From positions 992,001 to 1,056,000 of the forward strand of contig JALQBC010000001.1 in the NCBI GenBank assembly GCA_023375675.1: DNA of 64,000 bases, written 5' to 3'. The DNA comes from Cytospora piceicola. Taxonomy: Eukaryota; Ascomycota; Sordariomycetes; Diaporthales; Cytosporaceae. Shown one piece after another: positions 23,550-35,247 of this stretch. A program made the translations under genes and the position numbers. Under the pieces are notes generated by a model. The model was not told the origin of the DNA and ran no database searches. It saw nothing but the letters and a program-made list of their open reading frames with translations. How positions within the stretch are numbered: position 1 is the stretch's first letter; the number at the start of each line of letters is the position of its first letter.

Positions 23550-25086
23550 TCATTGATGATGCTCGCTGGGCGCAACTGGCAGCGGCGAAGTACTCTCCAG
23601 TCCTGTTGCGATGTTGCGCTCCGAGTCTTTCTCTTGTATACCCCATCTTGGGTCTTCTGCGATTGCTTTCTCTGTCCTCTTCAGTAACAACGCAACGGAA
23701 ACAGGGCCCAAGATCGTGTTCAGAACGATAGCCCATATGGCAATAAGGAATGCCTCTTCAGAAAGGGCACTTGTTGTGTTGAGTCCGAGCTGTATGATGA
23801 GCAGACCAATTTCGCCTCTGGCTATCATTGCCATGCCCAACAGTGTGGCTGAAGCCCATGCTTTGGATGAGGTTTTGCCCCGCGGAGCGAGATTCTCCTC
23901 ACTTGGTGGCATCCGAGAGAAACCGTCCCAGATTGGTACCGAGAGACCCACAACTGCCTAGTAATTACGGGTGCATTAGTCGCCAGTTCAAGGGTGAAAA
24001 CAGGAGGGGATAGAGGGTCAAAGTTACCTTGCCAAGTGCCATCAGTAAAGAAAACACAATGCCACGCCAGATGATTGTTCCGGTCCACAGCCTTTTGAAA
24101 GGGATGGCGAAGCCAATGCTGGCAAAGAAAAGGGGCTCCAGGATGAAGGACTGCGCTCCTGATATGTATGCCTCGAAGGTGTCGTGGAAACCCAGAGATT
24201 CTTGTGAGTTATCCTCCTCGAGCTGAGCAGGCTCCTTCGTTTGACTTGGGAGAGCGTTCAGAAAGGCACCGGCCAAGAAAGCACCGAAGAGAAGCGAAGC
24301 ACCGGCATATGCACATATAACAATATGCGCAGATAGAATGAGCGTCATGATACATATCAAGGCCTTGTGGCCCAGGGAAGCGACTTTCCTCTGTAGTAGT
24401 CGACGATAGAGCGGACTGGCAACGTATTTGGCCAAAAGAGGCGATACGGCTCCAATAGCGAAACTCGCGACGATTGGCCTTCCGACAATCCAACCGATGC
24501 TGGTGCCTCCACCACCTTCGATTCCGCCCAGATTTGATATGACACTGACCATGATCAGCCCAACAACATCATCGAACAAGGCCGCAGATACCAGCACGGT
24601 ACCGACTTTGGTATGGGTAAGATCGACATCCGCAGCATTACTGATCACGATGAAGGTGGTTCCAATCGACGTTGTAGAAAGAGCGGCGCCGACTATGAAC
24701 GTCTCCAAAGCTCCGTAACCAAAACCCAGATAGAGGATCAGATAGCAAAGAGCAATGGGCGTGGTGGTTCCAATGGCAGCGGCCATGACACTCAAGAGAA
24801 AGTTAGCCTTGAGTAGGTCTAATCTGATTGTCAAGCCACCTTCGAAGATTATCAGAATTAGGCCAATGTATCCCAAGACCATGAACGTTTCTTGCCATTC
24901 GGTGCTTAAGATATTCCCCACAGGCGTTCCATATAGGACCCCGACCAAAATCTGCCCGATAAGACCAGCCCCAATGACTTTATTGAAGGCCCATCCCAAA
25001 GACGATAGGAAGAAAAAGAATGATATCAGGATCAGAAGACTTAATATGTCTGGCTCCTCATATTGAAGGAAGCCGGCAGATGCCAT
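23550..25086 (-). CDS. Na+/H+ (monovalent cation/proton) antiporter
   Basis: Two exons, 25086-24028 and 23957-23550, give 488 residues. The 70-bp intron (GTAACT...TAG) joins MALGK to AVVGLSVP. About 12 hydrophobic segments cover the protein. GGLTIRLDLLKANF and the acidic AALFDDVVGLIM block are typical of cation/proton antiporters (CPA family, KefB-like fold). The paired Asp is the expected ion-binding site. A hydrophilic loop (residues about 280-300, SQTKEPAQLEEDNSQES) separates membrane halves. I chose ATG 25086 because it has a good context and the conserved sequence starts there. An in-frame ATG at 25206 would add 40 residues. The protein would exchange Na+ or K+ for H+ at the plasma or an internal membrane. 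A TATATATA stretch upstream near 25292 may be its TATA element. Confidence 0.88.
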
Positions 25087-25528
25087 GGGCAGCAAATTTA
25101 GAGGCTGGAGCCCTCTCCCTAAAATTATATTCAGCGATTGCGGGATGACTGGCTGCCAGGAAGAGGATTTTACGACACGAAGCAGCGTCAACGTGCGTGC
25201 TATCATGCAGCCGCCGAGTGAGGCTGTCTTCAAAAGCGGAAGGGTGCGTGTGATGGTGGTGTCCAATCAAGAGCTGTGAAACAGAGGCCCGTATATATAG
25301 AAGGTGGTTTATATTACAGGTGGCTGCTGAGGAGACGTAGTGTGCTTCTGATGAAGTGACGTTGGCGATTATTATGGAGATGCAAATCGAAATTGGAGAC
25401 CCTAACCCTGATTGATACCCATCGCAGGTTACTTTCTCCGCTGGAGCCTCTTCCTCCCTCCCTGCAATTCGAGATGGTACCTTCCCTAGCCCTTTTCTTG
25501 AGGCTTGACTACACCTTGCGGTCTCATT
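25087..25528. promoter_or_regulatory. divergent promoter, antiporter / Zn2Cys6 gene
   Basis: The antiporter and the Zn2Cys6 gene are transcribed away from each other across about 440 bp. A TATATATA element is visible near 25292. Co-regulation is possible but not shown. Confidence 0.4.
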
Positions 25529-26526
25529 ATGAGCGGAGAGGAAACGGAAGTCGCGTCAATCGCTTGTGAGCCTTGTAGGAACAAGAAATGCAAGGTCGGT
25601 ATTAACTTCCCCCGGTCGAGGCGGTGTTTCTTCCCGCGTGCGTTTGTCACTGACCTATGATCTTGGCAGTGCGATCGCAGACTGTAAGGACAACGGCTTT
25701 CCGTATGAGCCCGACACAAATGAGCTGACCTTTTTTACAGGCCTATATGCACGCAGTGCAAAACCTCCCCAGCAAAGTGCCACTATCCGGTGAAAAATAG
25801 GAGGTGAGATACAGCACGCTTGCTGGTTCTATCCTCATAGTCCTTTCTCCGTCCCGGATCACCTTGTTTTCCTGACTTTGACAATCGTCCCACAGAGGCA
25901 TCCCTGCAGGATATGTCAACGCCTTGGAAAGAAGACTCGCCGAGACCGAAAGAGCTTTATTCTTCGCGTTGGCTGAGATACATGCTGGTGCTGTTGCTCG
26001 TGACCACTATGAGAGCCCAGTGCTACGGCAGGCCATGGGGACATCGGTGCTTTCGGATCCAACGCCTCCTACACAGCTGGACAAAGCAAAACTGATGGCT
26101 AGTTGGGCCAGATCCGCACTCTCGAATCGTGGACAGGCACATGCGTGGTTTGAGGCAAACCGAGGAGATGCCGCTATTCCATCCCATGTGTATTCTGGCG
26201 CGGATTTAGCAAGAGGCGTTGACACTGTCACTCCTCTGAGTCCTGGAACAGTGATCCCAACTAGCAGTGGCCAACTTGTCACTCATATGAATCGAAGCAG
26301 TCAAGCAGAAAGAGCCTCGAGCAACAGGTTTGACGCAGAGACTCCCCAGCACAGCAGCCACAGGGTCTTGACACGACAAGGCAGGTTTACCGGTTTACCA
26401 GAATCTCATCTAGAGATGACACCCTCGGATCCTAGAAACGAAGAAGACAGTCCTTCAGCCCTAGACGTGCCCCAGACCAGCAAAGCAAACAATTTCGCCA
26501 AAGCAAATACAAACTTATATTTTTGA
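25529..26526 (+). CDS. Zn2Cys6 DNA-binding protein lacking a middle homology region
   Basis: Four exons, 25529-25594, 25670-25683, 25741-25803 and 25896-26526, give 257 residues. Splicing restores a perfect binuclear zinc cluster, C-x2-C-x6-C-x6-C-x2-C-x6-C, at residues 13-40, followed by basic KNRRG and a predicted coiled coil (ALERRLAETERALFFALAEI). The rest is polar and rich in Ser and Thr. The second exon is only 14 nt. The first donor, GTCGGT, is weak. The protein would bind DNA as a nuclear regulator, but it stops before any fungal transcription-factor middle domain. That domain is encoded by the next gene, 291 bp downstream and in the same frame. The pair could be one gene whose joining intron I could not identify, or a genuine split. 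Confidence 0.7.
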
Positions 26527-26817
26527 TCCTTCGCTCTTTACTCTTCCGCCGTATATACTCACTTGGTTCTGTGAGTCAGCACGTGAATCTGCGTTGGTTT
26601 GGCCACATCTATTTGGAGCAGAAGCGAGCGCCACCTGTAAGACAGGCCATCCACTTACCGCGGTTTAGGGGGTTTCAGCGCTCTTGGGCCCCACCAAGCC
26701 CCGAGAACCTGACCCGAGTTTCAGGAAATCTAGACGCTGTAAATCTTGGTCGTCTCAATTATTCGCACATCTAGGAAATAAGATTTCGTCGCCATCCACA
26801 CACGGCTTTCACACAAC

Positions 26818-29177
26818 ATGAGCGTCACTCCGATCTCCGGACAGTACGATGATGATTGGTCTCAAACAGAGGCACGATCACCAACAGAGCGTGCCAGAAA
26901 AAGGAGGCGAACCGCGTCCTATCGACAGCCCTTGAATCAAGAGATCGGGCTCATGAGGGATGGTGACGGACCGGATCGCCCTAGCTTTGTCGGCAGTGGA
27001 AGCGGCATATATTTCGTTCGGACTGTTTACGACATATTGGCTCGGAGTAGTGATGCAGCCACCAAAGCTCAGTGCCACTTGGTCCCGGGCGAGGATGACC
27101 AACTGGAAGACACTCATGACCCGAGGGTGGGAAATGCGAGCACGCCTGGGACCAGAACATGTGCGCCGCTCTGGCGGGCGGATGAGGTCGCTCCCGGTGG
27201 AGGGTCTGAGACTCCCAACATCACTTTTGAAGCCTTGGTTGATTGGACCAAAAGTTATTTTGAGATATGGCATCCAGCCTATCCCATTCTTAATGGTCCC
27301 GAGGCCCTTGAGGTCCTCGAAAATGTTGCCACCAACGGTATCGAGAGCCTCTCTGCCCCAGACAAAGCAATTGTGCGAGCTTTGGTATCAATCTCGCTGG
27401 CAGATGCCCGCCAAACAAGATCCTTTCGAGGGCCGGAAGCAAGTGCTCTGAGGCCTATTCCATCAGATCTTGTCTTTCACAGCCTGGACCACGTAGCCAC
27501 ATGCCTTCTCTTCGTCCTTGGGACGCCGGCATCTCTCAAGAATATTCAGGCTTCTCTTTGCGTTGAGCTCTTTTTGGTAACGATGCTCAAGCTCAATATG
27601 GCCTCTCGGCTAGGGGGCGTCGTTGTCCGCATGGCCTACCACCTCGGTCTCCACAGATGCCCTCAACGGTATTCCCATTTCTCTCCTCACGAAATCTCAA
27701 AGAGGAAGAGGATTTGGTGGTCGTTTTATTGTTTGGAAAGACTAGTCAGTCAAGCTCTTGGACTTCCGCTCGATATCCAAGACGATGATGTGGATGTCTG
27801 TTTTCCCACGACGGAAAAACATCAGGCAACTGCTACGGCTGGCGAAGGACTGTGCGATTATTACCCACAAGGTAGCCGGACTCTAGAGCCTGGTGTATGT
27901 TCTTCCAGCTAACTGCATTTGTGTTCAGGTCCACATCAACTTCAGCTTCTCACGTTATTGTCCAAACATGCACAAATTCGAGGCATGATCCTTGAACTCC
28001 GTCACAAAAGCGTGCACGTGAGAAAAGACAGCATGGAGCGAACGCTATATATTCAGTCGAGGATCACAAGATGGGCGAATGAGGTCCACGAGGTCGTCAC
28101 GGGTGAAGGAACAGACGATGAAGACGGCGCTCACGAACAGTCTGAGGGCCCAAGAAGCAAACATGATAGTCCCATCCCGCCATTCTACCGGACTCTGCTA
28201 CTAATCCTGCAACACGAGTCTACAATCGCACTCAACCGCCCACTCCTGGCGAAGAAGCCTGCGACTTCTGCTTCGCAAGCAGCTCTACAGGCGTGCATAA
28301 GTGCGTCGAGAGCAGTACTTGAAACGATAGACAATGCTCGCTTCACCAAGGACGATACTTCTGTAGAAGCCATCGTAGTCTGGCCACTGCTGACGTGGTC
28401 GGTTTGGATGAGCTGCTTCATTCTCACATATGCCGCGCTTGAGAACGTGACAAGTGTATCGAGTGCACGGAAGTAAGCTCCCGCAGACTTTTCACATTTG
28501 AGCGTTGTACTCAAGCATAGCTAACATGCCCATCATCCGTGTACCAATAGGTACGCGAAACGGTCGCTTCGCATTCTCAAGCAACTCTCCAAACGAGGCA
28601 CTGTCTGGCCTGATCGGTGCGCTCAAGCGGTGGAACATATAATATTGGCCCTCGAGAAAAGACCGCAGAAGGCTACTGCCGCTTCTGATGACAGTGTACG
28701 AATGCAAGACTCTGCTCTGACCGAAGACAGAGGCGACCACCGAAGCATTGCTGGCCAAAACCCACATAAACGTGCGAGGCCAACACGACCACCAGACGCC
28801 ATAAGTACATCTAGCAGGCCAAGACTTGGGAAGGAGTCTAATAACAGTCCATCGTAAGTGATCGGCCCAGTGGGTATAATGCTAATGCAGCATGACACTG
28901 GCTTGGATTGCTAAAGACGAATCAATAACCAATATCCATGAGTAGGTCTCCTTTCATTGCTCGGCCGCAGGTTCCAGCACAGTATTACGAAGCGCCACCC
29001 GAATCAGGAGCCTTTGATGCTGGGATCACTTCGAACTCCTCCTTCATACCCGGAAGTCCCAACATGTTTACGGATTTGAGCGGGCAAGACTGGTTGGACC
29101 CGCTCAGTGCCTTGGATTTCTCAAATTTCGCGCAAGCTGGCAGTGGGGACTCTTCTATGGGATTCGGATTATATTGA
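26818..29177 (+). CDS. fungal-specific transcription factor (middle homology domain)
   Basis: Four exons, 26818-27871, 27929-28472, 28551-28853 and 28946-29177, give 710 residues. A basic RKRRR nuclear-signal-like stretch is near residue 30. It is followed by PSFVGSGSGIYFVRTVYDIL, which begins the middle homology region in XlnR-like regulators. The Fungal_trans block has MAYHLGLHRCPQRY, RKRIWWSFYCLERLVSQALGLPL and DDDVDVCFP. No zinc cluster is present in this frame. The C-terminus is acidic and aromatic (FTDLSGQDWLDPLSALDF), like an activation domain. The three introns have CTAAC or CTAAA branch-like sites and restore the frame exactly. It would act in the nucleus. The target pathway is unknown; the nearest candidates are the antiporter and the dehydrogenase. 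See the neighbouring Zn2Cys6 gene for the one-gene alternative. Confidence 0.82.
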
Positions 29178-29283
29178 TCATATTTTTGACTAAGCGTCTT
29201 CCAAAGTTTACCACGCCTTGCGAACCCTCTTTCTTTCCGCGGGGCGTACGGTGTCCCTTCTTCTGACAAGGATGTAGTCTGGT

Positions 29284-30532
29284 CTATTTCTTCGCTTCGC
29301 CGTATGAGTTCCTTATTTCGTCACAGACTGCATCGGTAACTTCCACCGTCTTCGCGTTACCGCCAAGGTCAGCGGTGACGATACCTCGCTCGCATACCCT
29401 CTCCACAGCTTCCAATAGCTTAGTGCTGGCATCCCCTTCACCCAGCCAGGCCAGCATCTCGGCGCTTGTCCAGAATGTGGCAACGGGGTTTGCAACCCCT
29501 TTCCCTGTGATATCGAAGGCGGAGCCGTGTATCGGCTCAAACATACTGGGGTTGTTTCGTGTTGGGTCCAAGTTGGAGGTCGGCGCGATACCAATAGATC
29601 CAGCCAACGCCGCTGCCAGGTCGGAAAGAATGTCTGCGTGCTAATTAGAGTTAGCTAGGTTGTCCAACGTGCGCAGAAAATGGTCAAGACCAAGACTACA
29701 CTCACCAAATTCGTGGCAACAATTGTGTCAATGCTATCAGGCTTCAGCACCATCCGGCACGTCATTGCATCGACAAGCATCTTGTCGACCGTGACATCGG
29801 GAAAGTCCTTGGCGACATCAGCAGCGACCTCATCCCAAAGCACCATCCCGTTCCGCTGCGCATTACTCTTCGTCACGACGGTAAGCAGCTTCCGCGGGCG
29901 GTTCTGCGCCGTCTCGAATGCGAATCGCATGATTCTCTCGACGCCATGGCGGGTAAACATTGCCACCTCGGTGGCAATTTCCCAAGGCTGTCCGCGATGG
30001 CTACGCCCGCCTTGTCCGGCGTACTCTCCCTCCGAGTTCTCGCGGACGATGACCCAGTCCAGGTCGCCGTCCTTGCAGTTCCGGAGCGGCGACTTGGTGC
30101 CGCGGAAGACCTTGGTCGGCCTCACGTTCGCATACTGCTGGAAGGGCTGGCAGATTGCTAGGCGGAGGCCCCATAGGGAGATGTGGTCTGGGACGTCTAT
30201 GGTAATTGATCAGCACATGTTGTAATATCTGGCCCCCTGATTTCATGACCCTTGTTTAGGTGGTACTTACCGGGTGCCCCGACGGCGCCGAACAGGATGG
30301 CGTCGTGCTTCTTGAGCTCATCAAGCCCACCATCAGGAATGTACCTCCCGGTTTTCTTATACGTCTCAGAGCTCCAATCAAAATGGGTGAAATCGATGCC
30401 GAACGAGCCTAATGTTTCCGAGAGCGTCTTCAAGACAGTGATCGCGGCATCTACGACCTCGGGCCCGATACCATCCGCAGGGATGGAGGCGATGCTGTAG
30501 CTCTTGCTAGCCGGGGCAGCTGACGGAGACAT
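29284..30532 (-). CDS. tartrate / isopropylmalate-type dehydrogenase
   Basis: Three exons, 30532-30271, 30196-29706 and 29640-29284, give 369 residues, the normal length. The introns (74 and 65 bp) have GTAAGT and GTGAGT donors and TAG acceptors. Family blocks are IPADGIGPEVVDAA (nucleotide-binding start), RENSEGEYAGQGG, NAQRNGMVLWDEV, DAMTCRMVLKPDSIDTIVATNLHADILSD (metal-binding aspartates) and MFEPIHGSAFDITGKGVANP. The pattern matches tartrate/D-malate dehydrogenases of the beta-decarboxylating dehydrogenase family better than leucine-pathway LeuB. The reaction would be NAD-dependent oxidation and decarboxylation of a 2-hydroxy acid. The substrate is an inference. The gene ends about 107 bp from the end of the transcription-factor gene, convergent with it. 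Confidence 0.9.
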
Positions 30533-31995
30533 GGCTAGACGTGTTGAGTACTGAAACACTTCCCAAACACTTCAAGCCCTTGGAGAAATCCTTGAGTTCT
30601 TAACATGGCGTGTTAAGATGTGTTCCGACAAGCGTTCCTGGGAACGGCGGAACGGCCCACATTGCCCCCCCCGGGCAAAGGAAACACCGTGAGGGGTCTC
30701 AAAGCATTGCGCCATCCCGTTCCTTAACCAAACCCCACTAGATTGAGTCGTTCCCTCAAACACGACATCCACGTTCAACGTTTCCCTCTGACGTCGCGAA
30801 TCATCGTGGACATGGTTCCGTATTGATACATCCACATACATATGGATATACATACTGCCGCCTCCTCCACCCGGGCCCTGTGAAGTGACAGTACGGACGT
30901 CGACTTCGTCTCATCACGGACACTGTGACGATCCTTGATCATCTACATACCGATCTGCTGTTGGAGCAGGGCCCGCTCAAATACCATGTTGGATGTCACC
31001 GAGGATGTCTTCCCCGGCCGGGAATTAGTTTCTCGTCCTGGATCTTTCGGGTATGCAAGAGTCCAAACAACACAAGTTTCGTTTGCGAGGATCTCGGCCT
31101 GAAACCTGAAGTGTGCTCCTTCCTGGGAAGGGGGCGATGGTGATTGTACCTACCGGTGTCGAATGGTTACGCGTCTGCAGGACCACGAGACACTGTCGCA
31201 CCGTTACATTTTGGCCGGCTTGTATATCTGTACAGCAACCCCTTGGGAGATTTGTAGCCATGGAGTAATTCACCGAGAATTTGCACCGAATGAGGCGGGT
31301 GAGAGAGCCAAAAACCATTGTACATGTGGTCGTATTCGGTATGTACGCTGGAAACGGGGTTCTGGGGCGGTGGTCGTTACCTGTCAGAGGAGGACAGTCA
31401 AGTACTGCGGTCTGCCAGAGCTCCACACCAATATGTCACTTGCGAACCTGTTCCACCGCATGCAAGTCACCGATATGAGGATCCGCTGATTTTGTCAAAA
31501 TACGGAACACAACAGTCTGCACAAAGTCGTGTCATCGACCAGCCACGCCTTGACAGAGTGGTTTATGTTTCTTTTCTCACATAAGGACAACTTGCATGCA
31601 GCTAGCAGTAGACGCCAAACCCGGTACCCAGTGGTAGTTGCAGTCCGGAAGGAGTCCGGTTCTTACAAGCACCACAAGCATTGAACGGACAGGATCAAAA
31701 AGAGAAGCCAGAAAACGTCGCCCCACTACTCTATCTATGGATGCATCCATCCATCCTTGTCGAAAGCCACGGGCCGAGTCCATCTCCACAGGCACTTGCT
31801 GACCCCTTATCCGATGTCAGAAGCTCCCTTGCCTGGAGTCCCCCTTCCCCGACCGCAATGGTTTTACAGTATGATGCACGGAAGGGGTGACTTTCGATCC
31901 CGGCTGCAGCTACTTAAATTCTGAGACCTCCCGACGGTGCGCAGGCCTTGTCTCGGGACGACACTGGTCATCTTAAGTTATGCGAGACACAGACA
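30533..31995. other. intergenic, no supported gene
   Basis: About 1.46 kb between two divergent genes (dehydrogenase and methyltransferase). Open frames here are short and show no family motifs. It probably contains both promoters. Confidence 0.45.
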
Positions 31996-33751
31996 ATGTC
32001 GAGCAGTCAGCACCCCGAAGACTCCGCGGGACGAGCCCCTGGGGAGTTCGGCTCCCCGGCTCCTCCGGCGCGACCGGCGGAATCAAGTCACACCACTCAG
32101 GCTACAGGTCTACTGCCTGCCGCACATTGGACGCAGCTTGCGGAACAAGTGGGTGTTTGGCAGACCCGTATGCTCGGTGGTGAAGATGTGCCGCTGAGAG
32201 ATATGTAGCAAAACCTCGACGACGACAACGATTCGGCGTTCGGGGATACGGCCAGCTCGACGGACTCCATCACTTCGAGCATCCTTGAATACCGGACGAT
32301 ACATGGCCGGACGTATCACAGCGATAATGTACCAGGCAACGCTCAGTACTGGTGGGATATACGCCCTTGCCCGATCCTGTCTCAACAGAAACTGACCGTT
32401 ACTTTATCAAAAGGGGCTCGAACGATGAGATGCAAAACGAGGCGATGGACATCAAGTAAGGTCGTACCACAGATTCATAGACGGGGAAACATCCGAGGGT
32501 TAACCGCTTGGCAGCCATCACTTCTTAACACTCTGTACCGAGAACAAGCTTTTCTTCGCTCCGCTCGGCGACAGAATACAAGTAGGAGCCGTATGAATCC
32601 CGGGGGAGACTGAACTTCTGTTCTGACCTACCAACAGAAAGTCCTCGACGTCGGGACGGGGACAGGATTATGGGCAATGTACCGATACCTCATCTTCTTG
32701 GCAGACTAGTTATTCACAGATGCACAGGGATTTTGCCGACGAGCACCCGGGGTCCGAGATCATCGGCACCGATATCTCACCTATCCAGCCCAAGTGGGTG
32801 CCTCCTAACCTGAAGTTGTAAGTCATCTACACCAGATAACGGGCAAGGGGCTGGGTACAACGGTCCTGACCAATGATCCCCAGCGAGATAGAAGACTGCA
32901 CGTCGGAGTGGTCCTTCAAGCCAAACACATTCGACTACGTACACGTGCGCTATCTGGTCGGCAGCGTCATCGACTGGACGGCGTTGTTCAAGGAAGCGTA
33001 CAAAGCCCTGAAGCCGGGTGCCTGGCTTGAAAGCTTCGAGGGCTCGCCGCACATGATCAGCGACGACGGGACAGTGCCCGACAAGTCTGCCATCTCGCAG
33101 TGGGGCAAGTTCTTCGAAGAGGGCGGCAGGACGCTGGGACGGTCGTTCCTGGTAGTCGACGAAGGAATCCAGCGGAAGGCGATGGAAGAGGCTGGGTTTG
33201 TCGACATACAGGAATGGAATTGCAAAGTAGGTCGGAGATGCCAAGCTTCCTTGGGAGAAAGGAAAAAAGAAAAACACGCCGAGAAATTACTTCCCGGTCG
33301 TTTGCGGATTCGAATGGCTGACGAGATATACCTCAGGCCCCTGTTGGCAGCTGGCCCCGGGACAAGAAGCGGAAGAACATAGGGCAGTGGGCGCAGACAG
33401 CTCTGGAGTGCGACATCGAGGGATACGTGCTTTTCATCGCCAATGTAATCGCCGGGTGGAGCCGGGAGGAGATTCTGGTCTACATCGCCCAGCTGAGAAG
33501 GGTAAGCAAGTTGTGCTGGAGGTTGCTGTCCAGCACTCTAGGACTGATGCCTGCGTTTCTTTTGCCCTTCTTCCCTGAAGCTCCTGGGACAAGCCACGGG
33601 TGGGGAATGTCACCCGACTCTTCCTGTGCTGCGTGATACCTCTGAGGATGGCTTAAACTAACGCTCGATTCTCCAGGAAATCCGCAGGGGTAAGCATCAT
33701 GCCTACTTCAAGGTGAAGGCGGTTTGGGGTCGTAAGCCGGAGGATGCTTGA
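31996..33751 (+). CDS. LaeA-like SAM-dependent methyltransferase
   Basis: Nine exons: 31996-32148, 32209-32351, 32414-32455, 32515-32581, 32638-32678, 32728-32817, 32884-33226, 33337-33501 and 33677-33751. They encode 372 residues. The spliced protein reads [30 protein letters not shown], the SAM motif [37 protein letters not shown], then [16 protein letters not shown] and LKPGAWLE, as in LaeA/Rrt-type methyltransferases. The family includes regulators of secondary metabolism and ordinary small-molecule methyltransferases, and sequence alone does not separate them. The first intron (60 nt) has a length divisible by three. Its TAG acceptor is an in-frame stop, so retention truncates the protein at residue 70. 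Exons 3-5 are only 41-67 nt. The N-terminus is Pro/Ser-rich and probably disordered. Confidence 0.88.
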
Positions 33752-34515
33752 AGGATCAGGGAGAGTAAGTATGTGATAATCAAGGTCTTACGACCATAGG
33801 GGGGCTTATATTTATAAGATGAAAAGGGCTGAGCAACGGCACATAGGTAGTCTTCTATACATGTAGATAGTACTTCAGAACTCAAAGAGGATGCCAGACC
33901 ACGCTTGGATAGTTTGACAAAACGGCCTCGAACATTCGATGAACAACTAGAGCCTCATGGCAACTCACTAGTGTTTACGAGATTCTTATAATTGATCTTG
34001 TCCAATCTATGGGGGGTGTTATATCAGTGATTCTTGATTTTGGATTTGAATATGATTGGCCCCTTTACGTACCTCTGTCATCCTGAGGGCTAGGTTAATG
34101 GGGCGTCTTCCAAGGTTGCCACACGACGAACTATCGACAGAAGTACGCACGAGGCATATCAGAGCGCCACGGTATTACATATGCGGATGATGAGGACGAA
34201 GGACGAAGTGGGTTAAATTGATATAGAATGCTGATATATTGAGTTTGGAGGTGCCCTGTGGCGGCCGCTAGGCCAAGCAGCCGAGTTTGTAAAACCTGAG
34301 CTTCGGAGGAAGTATGGTCTGATGATTCGAGCTGAATTATGAGGGAGTGAAGCAAGAAAATATAAGAACCGATATGGACCTAGATGATGAAGACTGGAGA
34401 TCTTCTCTTTCAAAGGAAGTCCGGAGTTATACCAATGTATTATGTGCCAACACTTGAGCACCAACACCAATATCACGACCAATAAGATCTCTTGATAAGA
34501 TATACTACTTCGAAG
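33752..34515. other. intergenic, no gene seen
   Basis: About 760 bp of AT-rich sequence before the DUF3237 gene. Nothing was recognised. Confidence 0.5.
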
Positions 34516-35247
34516 ATGATTGCACAATACCTATCACTGCTTACGGTGGCTGCTTCAGTCGTAGCCAGTAGACGCGCGCCGGGTCCGACCAACCCAACCA
34601 AGCCGGACTTAACTTACCTATTCACAGTGAACATCACCACCTCCGCGCACCTCCCCATCGGAACCACGCCGTTTGGCGAGAGGCAATTCGAGCCCATCAC
34701 CGGCGGCACCTTCTCCGGGCCCCGACTCCAAGGTAAGACCCCGAAAGCCCATCACCGTGCAGGGGCGGTGAGGGGGAAGGAGAAACCAAAAAAAACAACA
34801 ACAAAGGGACAAGAGGATGCCGGAAGTGGACTGACGCTGAGCCTTCTCACCCGTCACAGGCAGCGTCGCCCCCGGGGGCGCCGACTGGGGCATTGTGGGC
34901 GGCAACGGGGTCTTCAGCCCAGACGTCGTCTATGTCCTCCAGCCTCACGACGGAGGCAACATCGTGGTCCGGCAGAGAGGGCGCGCCCCGAACGTCTTCT
35001 CCCTCTTCGAGACCGGGAGCGACGAGTACGGCTGGCTGAACCGGGTCGTCGCGTATGGGGAGGCCACCAGCGCGAGTGGGAGTGGAGTGGTGTTGAACCT
35101 CTGGCAGGTGAGTGCTTGGCTGTATTTATACATAAGGCTTGTGATGAAAGCCCAGTCTATGGGATGCTGTGTTTAATTGTATTGTCAGGACTAACAGCCG
35201 GTTCTACATAGGTGGGAACGGACACGGGCTTGATTCCGTCGTCTTGA
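34516..35247 (+). CDS. secreted DUF3237-family protein
   Basis: Three exons, 34516-34732, 34860-35107 and 35212-35247, give 166 residues. Residues 1-18 form a hydrophobic signal peptide. The family pattern is present: YLFTVNITTS near 35-45, PFGERQFEPITGGTFSGPRLQGSVAPGGADWG in the middle (across the first intron), and FETGSDEYGWLNRVVAYGEA further on. DUF3237 proteins form a small beta-barrel. Their role is unknown, although fungal secreted members are common. The first intron has donor GTAAGA and acceptor CAG, and the second donor GTGAGT and acceptor TAG. The last exon adds only 11 residues. Confidence 0.85.

Noticed and set aside
32206..32208. In-frame TAG in the methyltransferase as a pseudogene lesion
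   Set aside because: The TAG is the acceptor of a 60-nt intron with donor GTGGGT at 32149. Removing it joins the conserved reading frame.
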